43,150 bases of DNA from an uncultured Gardnerella sp. (GTDB lineage Bacteria; Actinomycetota; Actinomycetes; Actinomycetales; Bifidobacteriaceae): assembly GCA_947252975.1 (NCBI GenBank), contig CAMXWX010000005.1, positions 1 through 43,150 of the forward strand, written 5' to 3'. A program made the position numbers and the translations under genes. Below the pieces are notes generated by a model. The model was not told the DNA's origin. It was given only the letters and a program-made list of their open reading frames with translations, and made no database searches. Each line of letters starts with the position of its first letter. The first letter of the stretch is position 1. This document shows positions 1 through 9,046 of this stretch, piece by piece.

Positions 1-9
1 AAGCAGCTC

Positions 10-64
10 GGGCGCGCTCGCCTAGGCTAATTTCCTAGTGAAATTAGCCTAGGCGAGCGCGCCC
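10..64 (-). terminator. Perfect 24-bp inverted repeat over the 3' end of the aminopeptidase gene
   Basis: Arms at 10-33 and 41-64 are exactly complementary over 24 bp, with a 7-nt loop at 34-40. The right arm contains the last codons and the TAG stop (49-51) of the aminopeptidase gene on the minus strand. The outer half of the stem is GC-rich and the inner half AT-rich. No T-run follows on the minus strand within the nine bases left in the window, so it is not a textbook intrinsic terminator. A terminator or mRNA 3'-end stabiliser is the likeliest role. The hairpin is certain and its function is inferred. Confidence 0.6.
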
Positions 65-1383
65 ATTGGGTCCCACGCTGGTAAAACAATTGCTGGTTCT
101 TCCAGTGCTTTCTTATATTCTTCTGGCAAAAGCGCCTTAGGTACAGCCACCTCGTACACGTACTCAGTAAACCAATCGTCACTCATCGTAAAGTAACCCT
201 TGTCCGCAATCTCTGGCCCCCAAGAGTTCTCCACGCGCCAGCGGCGAGTAGTCGTGCCGTCATCCGCAACATCAACTCCAGCAAACGCCATAGCATGATT
301 CATAGCAGAATCAGCAAAACGCACGCGCTGCTCCTTGTTCAAGTCAAAATCAACGCCATAAACGCGATCGTACTCAAACAAATCCGTAGCCCACGCGCCG
401 TTATCGCGATCCATCATAGGGTGGCAATCCGCACCAAACCAAACTGGAATGCCCTGCTCAACAAGAATCTTACGCACGCAATCCTTCATAAACTGGTTTG
501 GCACGTTCAAATATTCCGTAGCGTCTCCGCCAGCAACATTGCCCAAGTGCTCAATCGCAATCTTCTTGCCCTTTGGATGCTCCGCACGTGGATCGTCCAC
601 CAAGCAAACGTAGTCTTCCAAACCAGCAGTAACATACTTCTTCCAAAACTCAACTGGCGTAATTTCGCCATCGCGATGGAACTTTCCGTCCTCGTCTGTC
701 CACTCCCAATCGAAGCTCTTTGGTGGCTCACCCAAGTGAATTGTAAGAATCCTATGACCCGCAGCCATAGTCGTCTCAATAATATTGTCAATGTCGGCAG
801 CGTTGGCATACATATGAGCCACAGCCGTGTGCAAAAGCTTTTTAAGCTGAGTATTCATATCTCCAGTGTCTTTAGAAGACTCTGTTTCTGGATACAAATC
901 CTTAGGAACAGCACCATACTTCTTGTAGACGTTCATAGCCATAGTCCACTGGCCGCCGTCACCCATAACGTCACTGAGCAAATGCTGCAGCAAACGCGAA
1001 TCAGAAGGCTCGCCAGAGCGAACAAGAGCCGCAACGTCATTTAAGAAGTAGTTGATTCGCTCAAGCTTGTCGAAGTACATTGCGTAGTTCTGCGAGAACT
1101 CAAAATCCTTAACTTTAAGCGATTTTTTAGCAACAAATCGCGCAACATTCAAAGAGCTAAATAACCAGCAGCGACCAGAATGATCTTGATGCCTTGCATC
1201 GCCATTATCCACAACCGTTGAGAATCGGCGCTGCAGCAGGCGAGCGCGGTCGTAGTTTCGCGCCACTTTTTCGATTCCTGCAGCCGTAACGCCGTTCATT
1301 GCCAAACGATTCAATGGATTTGCGTCAAAATCGTCACGCAAACCTTGCAAAGCTTCGGCACTTAATTCACAGATCTCAGTCAC
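49..1383 (-). CDS. pepC: C1-family aminopeptidase (PepC / bleomycin hydrolase type)
   Basis: Cytoplasmic cysteine aminopeptidase of 444 residues, the usual family length, which removes N-terminal residues from peptides. The papain-like catalytic residues are all visible: Cys in SGRCWLFSSLN near residue 71, His in MNHAMAFAG near 370 and Asn in VENSWG near 390. The start is a GTG at 1383, supported by AAAGG seven bases upstream. The last codons lie inside a perfect inverted repeat. The C-terminal residue is Ala; in this family the C-terminal arm reaches into the active site and makes the enzyme an exopeptidase. The gene appears monocistronic. The function is secure; PepC and PepE paralogues cannot be told apart here. 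Confidence 0.93.
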   Translation of the reverse strand: MTEICELSAEALQGLRDDFDANPLNRLAMNGVTAAGIEKVARNYDRARLLQRRFSTVVDNGDARHQDHSGRCWLFSSLNVARFVAKKSLKVKDFEFSQNYAMYFDKLERINYFLNDVAALVRSGEPSDSRLLQHLLSDVMGDGGQWTMAMNVYKKYGAVPKDLYPETESSKDTGDMNTQLKKLLHTAVAHMYANAADIDNIIETTMAAGHRILTIHLGEPPKSFDWEWTDEDGKFHRDGEITPVEFWKKYVTAGLEDYVCLVDDPRAEHPKGKKIAIEHLGNVAGGDATEYLNVPNQFMKDCVRKILVEQGIPVWFGADCHPMMDRDNGAWATDLFEYDRVYGVDFDLNKEQRVRFADSAMNHAMAFAGVDVADDGTTTRRWRVENSWGPEIADKGYFTMSDDWFTEYVYEVAVPKALLPEEYKKALEEPAIVLPAWDPMGALA

Positions 1384-1482
1384 TGTATAACCTTTCTTGT
1401 TTTTCTTGTTTTATGTTTATTTTTTATAGTTTATTTTAGCTTTTTTCGCAAATCTTGCGGCTTGCTTGCGATTTTTCCGCGC

Positions 1483-1566
1483 AAATCACTCATCCAAATC
1501 ACGCATCCAAATCACGCCGCGCGCTTCTACACCAGAAACTCACGACTCCTGAACTCACGACTCCTG
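1483..1566. repeat. Two adjacent short tandem repeats downstream of the DivIVA-like gene
   Basis: A 13-bp unit (AAATCACKCATCC) occurs at 1483-1495 and 1496-1508 with a partial third copy to 1518. A separate 15-bp unit (AACTCACGACTCCTG) is exactly duplicated at 1537-1551 and 1552-1566. The second 15-bp copy carries the final codons and TGA stop of the coiled-coil gene (stop at 1555-1557), and the duplicate carries the same TGA in the same frame. Confidence 0.9.
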
Positions 1567-2946
1567 CGCAATTGCCTCTTCAACTTGAGCCTGAGCATCT
1601 TTTCTAGCCTGCTTTTGAGCATCCGCATCTCTACGCTCCGAAGCAACATCACCTGCAGAATCGCCAGAATTGCCCTGCTTGCCAGATGCATCTCCAAAGT
1701 CAAATCCCGAGAATGCGTTTGCAAACAAAGACCTAAGCTCAGTAACGCGCTGCGTGATTTGCGCTTCCCTATGCTGCAATTGCGTTAAGCGCGCCGTCAT
1801 ACCGTCAAGCTCCTTCTGAGCTGCCGCCCTACGCTCTTCCACTTGAGCAGTAGCGTCTTGCATAGCTTTGCGAACTATTTGCGCAGCTTGAGCATCCGCA
1901 TCCTTATGCGCTTGAGCAGCATAATCATCCGCATCTTGATGCACTGTTTTCGCTCTAGCAACAAGCGCATCCGCCTCTTCTTGCGCAGCACGCTCGCGCT
2001 CTTTTAGACCAGAAATAAGCTCGTTCACCTTTTTTGTGGCCTCTTCTTGCTGAGCGGCAATATCGTTTCTAATTTGCTCAACTTCTGCACTAACTTGGCT
2101 AAGAGTACGCGTGCGCTCAACTTGCGCTTCGTCTGCAATCTCTTGGGCCTTTGCAGCTGCAGCATCCGTGATTTCTCCAGCCTTGCGCTGAGCATCCGCC
2201 ATCATCTTTGTTGCGCGCTCTTGCATATCTGCAAGCTTCTTATTCGCCTCTGCTAAAGCCGATTCAATTTGATCATTCGTTTCTGCTTTAGCATGTGCGA
2301 TTTCCGCGTTTGCAGCCGACCTTTGTTCCGCGATTTTTTGCGCAGCATCCGCCTTCAGCTGTGCAATTGCGCGCTCTTGCTCGGATTTTTCGGATGCCAT
2401 TCGCTTCGTGTGCTCTTCACGCGCATTGTTGATTTCTAGCGTTGCAGCATCTTTTTGTGCATTAACATCTTTACTCGTTGTTTCGCGCAAACGCTCTGAA
2501 TCCTCTTTCGCAGCGCTCGTCATCTGATTTGCCTTATTGCTTGCCGTAGAAAGCAGCGTATCTGCCTTAGTTTGCGCTTCTTGAAGCAAATGTTCCGCGT
2601 CTAATTTTGCATTATTCAGTAAAGTTCCTGCCTGAGCTTGAGCCGTCTTTTTAATAGACGCAGCGTCTTGCTTTGCACGCTCAATTAATTGCGCACTAGT
2701 TTGCTCTGCCGAAGCAAGTAATTGTTGCGCATTTGCGCCCAAAGATGCAAAAGTATTTCCGCTTTTTGCGCGTTTTACATTATTTTTTTCTTCTTGCAAT
2801 TGTGCTTGCAATTGAAGAATAGATTCGTCACTAGATCGCACTTGTTCACGCAAACGCGATATTGTGCGCTCATAGTTGGTAAAGGCTTCGTTGACTTTAT
2901 CTTTGTCGTACCCTCGCAAAGCAGTTGGGAAACGATCTGGCACCAT
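1555..2946 (-). CDS. DivIVA-like coiled-coil protein
   Basis: A 463-residue protein that is almost entirely alpha-helical coiled coil, rich in Ala, Gln, Glu and Lys. The N-terminus (VPDRFPTALRGYDKDKVNEA) resembles the membrane-targeting DivIVA / DUF domain motif, in which F, G-Y and D-V are conserved. Such proteins mark curved membrane and organise polar growth or division in Actinobacteria. The start is placed at 2946 because AAAGGA lies seven bases upstream; a start at 2973 would add nine residues with no better site. The long Ala-rich helix from about residue 30 to 420 has no catalytic motif. A cytoskeletal or cell-pole role is inferred from the N-terminus only. The gene ends inside a 15-bp tandem repeat. 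Confidence 0.7.
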   Translation of the reverse strand: MVPDRFPTALRGYDKDKVNEAFTNYERTISRLREQVRSSDESILQLQAQLQEEKNNVKRAKSGNTFASLGANAQQLLASAEQTSAQLIERAKQDAASIKKTAQAQAGTLLNNAKLDAEHLLQEAQTKADTLLSTASNKANQMTSAAKEDSERLRETTSKDVNAQKDAATLEINNAREEHTKRMASEKSEQERAIAQLKADAAQKIAEQRSAANAEIAHAKAETNDQIESALAEANKKLADMQERATKMMADAQRKAGEITDAAAAKAQEIADEAQVERTRTLSQVSAEVEQIRNDIAAQQEEATKKVNELISGLKERERAAQEEADALVARAKTVHQDADDYAAQAHKDADAQAAQIVRKAMQDATAQVEERRAAAQKELDGMTARLTQLQHREAQITQRVTELRSLFANAFSGFDFGDASGKQGNSGDSAGDVASERRDADAQKQARKDAQAQVEEAIAQES

Positions 2947-3053
2947 GTTTATTCCTTTCACAAACCCCCGCACGACTACTACTTATCGTGCACACTCCAT
3001 CAGCAATAACGCTATCACTTTAGTTGCTAAAACACTCGAGCGTGTCGCGCAAA

Positions 3054-3737
3054 CTACTTGAGCAATATTCCCGAAGACGAAGGTTTCATATAGTAATTTA
3101 CAGCTTCGCAAATTATGCTTTTTCCAGCTTTTATTTGCGCGTCCAATGGCAGCCCGTGACGTGCATCATGCAACGCAACCACTGGCGGAAAACTTACAAA
3201 CCCTGCAATTATGCGCTTTTTAGAATTATTCGACACCCAATCTAGCAATCTATAAAACAGCGAATTGCAAACGTATGTTCCTGCATCCGAGCTTAGCGTA
3301 GACGCAATCCCACTATGAGCAAAATCGTTTAGAATCATTCTTAGCGGCAGCCTAGTCCAGTACGCAGCAGGCCCATTTTCAACGATTTGTACGCTTTGAG
3401 GAGTGTGGTTATCTACGTCTGGCTTATTTGCATCCATTATGTTTGTAGCACATCGCTCTAGTTGCACTCCACGAGCCGCGTGTTTTACGCCTGTTGCAAT
3501 CACAATATCCGCGTCTTGCGCGTTAATCGTTTCTAAAAGATGCGGCCAAGCATTTGCAAAGCTGATTGGCAACATTACAGACGTGATTTTTACGCTAACA
3601 TCTTCTGGAAGATTAAAATCCGCAAGCAAATCGCCATTTTTGGCGTGTTCAAGAACTAGCGGCACTTCGTGCGAAGGATTTATGCTTAAATCCTCGTATG
3701 GCCCAAACCCAGAAATCACTACGTTAATTTGATTCAT
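3054..3737 (-). CDS. pcp: Pyroglutamyl-peptidase I homologue (C15), catalytic His replaced
   Basis: A 227-residue protein of the pyrrolidone-carboxylate peptidase fold, which removes N-terminal pyroglutamate. It has the N-terminal GFGPYEDLSINPS motif, the catalytic Glu in LERCATN, and the catalytic Cys in DAGTYVCNSLFY near residue 154. The third catalytic residue is a His in the family motif GFIHxP. Here the same place reads GFVSFPP, with Ser instead of His. Nearby His residues (ALHDARHG) might or might not compensate. The fold call is firm but activity is doubtful. It lies just upstream of the DivIVA-like gene and downstream of the PgeF-type gene, all on the minus strand. Confidence 0.85.
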   Translation of the reverse strand: MNQINVVISGFGPYEDLSINPSHEVPLVLEHAKNGDLLADFNLPEDVSVKITSVMLPISFANAWPHLLETINAQDADIVIATGVKHAARGVQLERCATNIMDANKPDVDNHTPQSVQIVENGPAAYWTRLPLRMILNDFAHSGIASTLSSDAGTYVCNSLFYRLLDWVSNNSKKRIIAGFVSFPPVVALHDARHGLPLDAQIKAGKSIICEAVNYYMKPSSSGILLK

Positions 3738-3741
3738 AACA

Positions 3742-3761
3742 ATAGCTTTCTATAGCTTTCT
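3742..3761. repeat. 10-bp tandem duplication before the pcp homologue
   Basis: ATAGCTTTCT is exactly duplicated at 3742-3751 and 3752-3761, with a third related copy (ATAGCTTTTA) shortly after. It fills the 35-bp gap between the pcp homologue and the PgeF-type gene. Confidence 0.85.
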
Positions 3762-3772
3762 AACAATAGCTT

Positions 3773-4753
3773 TTACTTGTCTTTAACTACAAGCGCAAGC
3801 AATCGTCCTTCGTGAGATTTTCCTGCAAGACCAGCGCGCCTGTGAGAATACCATAATGGATTTTCCAGCGTACACATTGGGTTTTGCAACGCCTTAAGGC
3901 GACTTTCCAGCGCTTCGCCTTCGCCGTCTACCTTACAAATCGTTTGCAACTCTTCATCTTTAGCCAAATATTGTGTGGCAGCAGTAACACGCGGCAAAGC
4001 GTCGACAATGTTTGCAACTCCTGCAAGCGCTAAATCAATGCGAGCAGCTTCTGCAATATCAATTCCAAGTCCACCAAAACGCGTTTGCGTTACAGTTTGT
4101 GGGTATCGGCGTTCAAAGTCGCGCGCGATTTCTTCGCCAACTTCGTAGCAATCACCACAAATGCATGGCCCTAAAACAGCTGTTATATTCGAGCGTTCGG
4201 CTCCCTTTTCGCACATTGCTTCAATAACAGAATCAAGCACGCCAGCCATTAAGCCTTTTCTGCCACAATGCGCTGCAGCAATTACGCCAGATTCACTATC
4301 TGCAAGCAAAACTGGCAAGCAATCTGCAGCAAACATTCCTAAAGCAAGCGAGCAAGCAGTTGAAACTTGCGCGTCCGCTTCGATTTTAGCGTATGAATCT
4401 GCAAAACCTGTAGCATCAAATCCATACGGAGTGTTCCACGAATCAACTATTAAATCTGCATCAAAAACGCTATTTCCGTGAACTTGGCTAACAAGACACA
4501 AGTCAGATTTAAGCGCGCGTTGCAAAGCGCAACGGTTGCTAAACACAGATTTAGCATCGTCGCCAGCTTTGCCTCCTAAATTAAGCGAAGCAAACGCACC
4601 TTCGGAAATTCCACCTAATCGTGTTGTAAAAACAGCATGAGCGCGCGCACCCAGTGGCACTGGAATTGTCACTGGAATTTGCAAGCCGTCTTCATCTTCG
4701 TGCGCAAGTGGCATTCCTGCTACGCTAGTTTCTTGCATATTATTCGCTTTCAT
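3773..4753 (-). CDS. pgeF: PgeF / YfiH laccase-domain protein (multicopper polyphenol-oxidase fold)
   Basis: A 326-residue member of the YfiH/PgeF family, cytoplasmic and linked in other bacteria to removal of wrongly incorporated L-Ser from peptidoglycan precursors, or to purine-nucleoside chemistry. Family signatures seen are SQVHGN, FAADCLPVLLAD, AAAHCGRKGL (the usual form is AAVHAGWRGL) and GPCICGDCYEVG, supplying the His and Cys metal ligands. It has about 20 extra N-terminal residues before the conserved start of the domain, so a later start such as the Met at residue 14 is possible. No clear ribosome site is seen before 4753. A 14-bp near-perfect tandem repeat (4753-4780) covers the upstream edge. 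Confidence 0.88.
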   Translation of the reverse strand: MKANNMQETSVAGMPLAHEDEDGLQIPVTIPVPLGARAHAVFTTRLGGISEGAFASLNLGGKAGDDAKSVFSNRCALQRALKSDLCLVSQVHGNSVFDADLIVDSWNTPYGFDATGFADSYAKIEADAQVSTACSLALGMFAADCLPVLLADSESGVIAAAHCGRKGLMAGVLDSVIEAMCEKGAERSNITAVLGPCICGDCYEVGEEIARDFERRYPQTVTQTRFGGLGIDIAEAARIDLALAGVANIVDALPRVTAATQYLAKDEELQTICKVDGEGEALESRLKALQNPMCTLENPLWYSHRRAGLAGKSHEGRLLALVVKDK

Positions 4754-4821
4754 TTTGTCTTATTCGTTTTGTCTTATTTGATGTAACAACTTATTTTATG
4801 TAAAAGTTAATCAAAATTAAA

Positions 4822-5685
4822 CTAACCCAAATAAGCTAATTCTTCATCGCTTAATTGCAAATCTGCAGCCTTTAAGCTATCTAAAATCGTAGCTGGCCTA
4901 TGCGCGCCTGGAATAACAAAAACATTGTTTCCCTTAGCAAGCTCCCAAGCCAAAACAACCTGTTGATAGCTAACGTTGTGATCATTTGCAACTTTGCGGA
5001 ATGGGTCAAAAAGATGCTCGTCGTACGGGTGACGGAACCCTCCAAGCGGACTCCAGCAAACAAACGCAATTCCAAGCTTCTTGCAATATTGCAACGTGTC
5101 TTCGTTTTCTAGATGCACTGGAGAATACTGATTTTGAACAGCAACAAGCTTTTCTCCCAAAATCTCACGCGCAATGTCAATCTGCTCAACAGATGCGTTA
5201 GAAATGCCGATTTCTCGCGCGACTCCCTCATCAAGCAGCTGTTGCATTGCTTCAATCGACTCGTTGTATGGAACTTCTGGATCTGGCCTGTGGAAGTAAA
5301 GCAAATCAATCGTATCTACGCCAAGAGCCATTGCAGACTCTTTAGCGTGCGCAATTAAATGCTCTGGCTTTCCATCTTTACCCCACGTTGGCTTGCCATC
5401 TGTAAAGTTGCGGAAGTGACCGACTTTTGTTGCAACAAGAATCGAAGACTTATCTCCATTCCAGCTATCCAATGCCTCGCGCACAAGCTTTTCGCCAGTT
5501 TGTTCCTCGCCGCCCGAGCAATAATACGCCCATGCCGTATCTATATGCGTGCATCCAGCGTTTAGAGCCGCGTGGATTGTTTCAATGCCCATACTGTGTC
5601 CAAGATTGTTTTCAATCGTTAATGGCATCTCACCAAAGCCAATAGCTGTGGTGTTGAACGATCCTATAGTGCGATTCATGGCCAT
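4822..5685 (-). CDS. Aldo/keto reductase
   Basis: NADPH-dependent oxidoreductase of about 287 residues with the TIM-barrel tetrad visible: Asp in HIDTAWAYY, Tyr four to five residues on, Lys in VATKVGHF and His in LLYFHRPDP. The C-terminal half has the cofactor-binding region around SPLGGFRHPYDE and IPGAHRP. The start is taken as the ATG at 5685 because AGGAG lies four bases upstream; the ATG at 5679 gives a spacing of ten and is equally plausible. The longer open frame to 5742 lacks support. The substrate cannot be predicted. It sits downstream of the pnp terminator as its own unit. Confidence 0.9.
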   Translation of the reverse strand: MAMNRTIGSFNTTAIGFGEMPLTIENNLGHSMGIETIHAALNAGCTHIDTAWAYYCSGGEEQTGEKLVREALDSWNGDKSSILVATKVGHFRNFTDGKPTWGKDGKPEHLIAHAKESAMALGVDTIDLLYFHRPDPEVPYNESIEAMQQLLDEGVAREIGISNASVEQIDIAREILGEKLVAVQNQYSPVHLENEDTLQYCKKLGIAFVCWSPLGGFRHPYDEHLFDPFRKVANDHNVSYQQVVLAWELAKGNNVFVIPGAHRPATILDSLKAADLQLSDEELAYLG

Positions 5686-5717
5686 TTTGCTCCTGTTCAA
5701 ATACTTCAAATGTTTCA

Positions 5718-5755
5718 AAATGCCCCCAAGCGCAAAAAGCAACTTGAAGGCATTT
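5718..5755 (-). terminator. Intrinsic terminator of pnp
   Basis: Inverted repeat AAATGCC (5718-5724) / GGCATTT (5749-5755), with further G-U-rich pairing inside. On the minus strand the stem ends in TTTT. It lies between the pnp stop and the aldo/keto reductase gene. Confidence 0.7.
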
Positions 5756-5803
5756 AGATTTTTTATTTTATATGACTAGGCGCTTATGCGCTTGCGTCTT
5801 TAT

Positions 5804-5826
5804 CTTGCGATTAGCTTGCGATTAAT
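5804..5826. repeat. Tandem CTTGCGATTA element spanning the pnp stop
   Basis: CTTGCGATTAG (5804-5814) is followed at once by CTTGCGATTAA (5815-5825). The second copy contains the TAA stop of pnp (5822-5824). The word is related to the CTTGCGACTAG words found after other genes in this window. Confidence 0.7.
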
Positions 5827-8581
5827 CCTCGTCAAATGGGTCAAAATCGCGGCGGATTCTGCGACGAGGGCGCTCAGAGCGCTCCTCGCGAGCAGCGCGG
5901 TACTCATCGTAGTGATCGTCGTCTGCAGCGTAGCGCAAATTGCGGTCGCTCACTCTGCGATCCGATCCGCGACGAGGACGCTCTGCACGGTCGTCGGAAC
6001 GATCGGAACGCTCTGCACGCTCGCTTGAGCTATCATCTCGGTCGTCGTAGCGCGAATCGCGATCATCGCGAACGCTACGGCGGCGAGGACGCTCGTCATA
6101 ATCGTTGTTATCGTAGCGATCGCTTCTGCGATCATCCCTTCTAGAAGAGCGTTCATCGTAACGGCTGGAACGATCAGAACGATTTTCCCTATCGTCATAG
6201 CGCGAATCGCGATCATCGCGAACGCTACGGCGGCGAGGACGCTCGTCCCTATCTCCTCTATCATCCCTATCATCGCGTGGAGCACGCCTACGGTCACTTC
6301 TGCGATCATCCCTATCTTCTCGATCTTCGCGAGATCCGCGACCACGGTTTTCGCGAGGCGCTGGAGCAGAAGATTCCTGATTCTCAAAACCTGGAATTGC
6401 CAAAGAGATCTTGCCGCGCTCGTCTACGCTTTGCACGATTACTTCTACGGTATCTCCCTCTTTAAGCACATCTTCAACAGTGTCGATGCGCTCACCGTTA
6501 GCAAGATTACGAATCTGGGAAATATGCAACAAGCCGTCGCTTCCAGGAGTCAAGTTTACGAAAGCACCAAAGCTCGTAGTCTTAACAACCTTGCCAGTAA
6601 AAGTCTCACCAGCCTTTGGAATGCGCGGATTTGCAATAGAATCGATGATTTCCTTTGCCTTCTGAGCAGCTTCGCCGCCTTCGGAAGAGATGTACACAGT
6701 ACCATCATCTTCAATAGCAATCTCTGCACCAGTTTCTTCTTGAATCTGGTTAATCATCTTGCCCTTAGGGCCAATCACTTCACCAATCTTATCTACCGGA
6801 ATCGTAGTTGTAATAATGCGTGGAGCAAATGGGCTCATCTCCGCCGGGCAATCAATGCACTCGTTAATCACTTCAAGAATCGTAGTGCGTGCCTCGTGAG
6901 CTTGCTGCAAAGCGGCAGCCAAAATGTCTGCTGGAATGCCATCAAGCTTAGTATCAAGCTGCAAAGCAGTAATAAATTCAGACGTACCAGCAACCTTAAA
7001 GTCCATATCTCCAAACGCATCTTCTGCGCCAAGAATATCGGTCAAAGTCTTAAAGATGTGCTTGCCATCAACGTCTCCGGAAACCAAGCCCATAGCAATG
7101 CCAGCAACTGGAGCCTTCAAAGGAACGCCAGCAGCGAGCAAAGAAAGCGTAGAAGCGCACACGGAGCCCATAGACGTAGAACCGTTGGAACCAATAGCTT
7201 CCGATACTTGACGAATAGCATATGGGAACTCTTCGCGGCTTGGCAAAACTGGCACTAAAGCCTTCTCTGCCAAAGCACCATGACCAATCTCGCGGCGCTT
7301 TGGAGAACCAACGCGACCCGTTTCGCCAGTGGAGTATGGAGGCATCTCGTAGTTGTGCATGTAGCGCTTGGTTTGTGGGCCAGAAAGCGCATCCACTTGC
7401 TGCTCCATCTTAAGCATGTTCAAAGTAGTTACGCCCAAAATCTGGGTTTCGCCGCGCTGGAAGAGCGCCGAACCATGAACGCGAGGAACAATATCAACTT
7501 CTGCACTAAGCGTACGAATATCGCGCAAGCCGCGGCCGTCAATACGGTAATCTTCCGTCAAAATACGACGACGAACAATCTGACGCTGCAACTCCTTAAA
7601 GGCGTTGCCGAGTTCCTTTTCTTTCTCAGCTTCGTCCATATCGGTAAACTCTTGCGCAATCGCCTCGCGCACGCCTTCCTTAATCTCCGCAATGCGGTCT
7701 TGGCGTGGAAGCTTTTCTGCAATAGAAAGAGCCTCGTTCAAATCAGCATGAGCAATCTCATCGATTCTTGCATAAAGCTCATCCGTATACTCTGGGAACA
7801 GCTGGAATTCCTTGGTTTCCTTAGACGCAATTCGCTTCAACTCATTTTGCGCTTCGCAAATAACCTTAATGAACGGCTTTGCGGCTTCTAAGCCTCCAGC
7901 TACAACTTCCTCATCTGGCTTAATTTGACCCTCATTATAAATCAAATTCCAAGCATTCTTACCAGCGCCAGCTTCAATCATTGCAATCGCAACATCGCCA
8001 TTTTCAATAACGCGACCAGCAACAACAATCTCAAATACAGCACGCTCACGCTCACTCCAACGAGGGAATGCAACCCACTGGCCATCAATCAAAGCCAAAC
8101 GCACACCAGAAACTGGACCTTCAAATGGCAAACCAGAAATCATAGTAGAAGCAGATGCAGCGTTCAAAGCAATAACGTCGTAAGCATCATCTGGATTAAT
8201 TGCCAAAATCGTTTCTACAACTTGCACTTCGTTACGCAAAGTGTGTGGGAAAAGCGGGCGCAATGGGCGGTCAATAATACGGCACGCAAGCGTTGCCTCA
8301 TTTGACGGGCGTCCTTCTCTGCGGAAGAAAGATCCTGGAATCTTACCAGCAGCGTACATTTTTTCTTCCACATCCACAGTCAGTGGGAAGAAATCGTAGT
8401 TTTCTTTTGGACTAGATCCTGCAGTCGTCGTCGACAAAATCATGGAATCATCATCCAAGTATGCGGCAACAGCACCGTCAGCCTGCTGAGCGAGGCGACC
8501 AGTTTCAAAGCGTAGCGTACGCTTTCCAAATGAACCATTATCAATAACGGCTTCTACAGCCTTAATTTCGGGACCCTCCAC
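5822..8581 (-). CDS. pnp: Polyribonucleotide nucleotidyltransferase with long Arg/Asp-rich tail
   Basis: PNPase, a phosphorolytic 3'-5' exoribonuclease of mRNA decay, 919 residues. Order: first RNase PH domain, all-helical linker (about 250-340), second RNase PH domain (from [15 protein letters not shown]), KH domain ([13 protein letters not shown]) and S1 domain ([15 protein letters not shown]). After the S1 domain comes a tail of roughly 170 residues made almost wholly of Arg, Asp, Ser and Tyr, including [17 protein letters not shown] twice. Actinobacterial PNPases often have basic or RNE-like extensions; this one is unusually long and mixed-charge. The start is a GTG with AGGAGG five bases upstream. 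It follows rpsO, the classic rpsO-pnp order, but with a 473-bp spacer and a terminator between. Confidence 0.97.
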   Translation of the reverse strand: MEGPEIKAVEAVIDNGSFGKRTLRFETGRLAQQADGAVAAYLDDDSMILSTTTAGSSPKENYDFFPLTVDVEEKMYAAGKIPGSFFRREGRPSNEATLACRIIDRPLRPLFPHTLRNEVQVVETILAINPDDAYDVIALNAASASTMISGLPFEGPVSGVRLALIDGQWVAFPRWSERERAVFEIVVAGRVIENGDVAIAMIEAGAGKNAWNLIYNEGQIKPDEEVVAGGLEAAKPFIKVICEAQNELKRIASKETKEFQLFPEYTDELYARIDEIAHADLNEALSIAEKLPRQDRIAEIKEGVREAIAQEFTDMDEAEKEKELGNAFKELQRQIVRRRILTEDYRIDGRGLRDIRTLSAEVDIVPRVHGSALFQRGETQILGVTTLNMLKMEQQVDALSGPQTKRYMHNYEMPPYSTGETGRVGSPKRREIGHGALAEKALVPVLPSREEFPYAIRQVSEAIGSNGSTSMGSVCASTLSLLAAGVPLKAPVAGIAMGLVSGDVDGKHIFKTLTDILGAEDAFGDMDFKVAGTSEFITALQLDTKLDGIPADILAAALQQAHEARTTILEVINECIDCPAEMSPFAPRIITTTIPVDKIGEVIGPKGKMINQIQEETGAEIAIEDDGTVYISSEGGEAAQKAKEIIDSIANPRIPKAGETFTGKVVKTTSFGAFVNLTPGSDGLLHISQIRNLANGERIDTVEDVLKEGDTVEVIVQSVDERGKISLAIPGFENQESSAPAPRENRGRGSREDREDRDDRRSDRRRAPRDDRDDRGDRDERPRRRSVRDDRDSRYDDRENRSDRSSRYDERSSRRDDRRSDRYDNNDYDERPRRRSVRDDRDSRYDDRDDSSSERAERSDRSDDRAERPRRGSDRRVSDRNLRYAADDDHYDEYRAAREERSERPRRRIRRDFDPFDED
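6048..6247 (-). repeat. 50-bp exact direct repeat inside the pnp tail
   Basis: The segments 6048-6097 and 6198-6247 are identical over 50 bp and lie 150 bp apart, in frame. Each encodes [15 protein letters not shown]. Identity at synonymous positions points to recent duplication or gene conversion rather than protein-level selection alone. Confidence 0.85.
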
Positions 8582-9026
8582 GGGTTCCTCCTTTTCTTAA
8601 CTTACCTAATCAACCAACATGCGTCGTCATTGGCAGACTCGCTTTTTTGTTACCTTTACCTAACATCCGCGCGAATCTTTGCAAAATGCATAACCAACAT
8701 TTCGTAGTTTTTTGTTTCGGTTACTTCAATCATCCATATTCAATTATGTTTTATTCTTCAGTTATAAATCCCACAAACTTAAGAACTTGCTAAAACTAAA
8801 TCACTTAAATCTTAAATCGCTTAAATACTAAATCATTTAACCTTAAATCAATTATTCTTAAATTATTTAGCTTAGAATCTAAATCGTTAATCCTAAATCT
8901 TCAAACTTAAATCTTCAAACCTCAAATTCAGCCATTTAATCAAGCTTTTTAATTCTACTTCAAACACACTAAATTCACTAGAATTGCATAAACAATACGC
9001 ATAAATACAGATGCATAAATACAAAA
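8582..9026. other. AT-rich spacer between rpsO and pnp with degenerate TTAAATC repeats
   Basis: No open frame or RNA gene is seen. From about 8790 to 8930 the sequence is built of degenerate copies of CTTAAATC and relatives. It includes an exact 14-bp tandem (AAATCTTCAAACYT at 8895-8908 and 8909-8922) and, near the rpsO terminator, a GCATAAATACA duplication at 8999-9022. The pnp promoter and leader must lie here, between the rpsO terminator and the GTG start. Confidence 0.6.
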
Positions 9027-9046
9027 GCCCGAGCTTATGCTCGGGC
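9027..9046 (-). terminator. Intrinsic terminator of rpsO
   Basis: Perfect stem GCCCGAGC (9027-9034) / GCTCGGGC (9039-9046) with a TTAT loop. On the minus strand it is followed by TTTTG and lies eight bases beyond the rpsO stop. The strong stem implies that pnp has its own promoter, at least in part. Confidence 0.93.

Noticed and set aside
295..1044. A 249-residue plus-strand frame opposite the aminopeptidase
   Set aside because: Antisense shadow of a conserved enzyme.
5950..6387. A long open frame in another phase of the pnp tail, minus strand
   Set aside because: The Arg/Asp repeat keeps alternative frames open; the product is an Ile/Ala/Met repeat that matches nothing.
6431..7258. A 275-residue plus-strand frame opposite pnp
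   Set aside because: Antisense to the conserved RNase PH, KH and S1 domains; no domain or start site.
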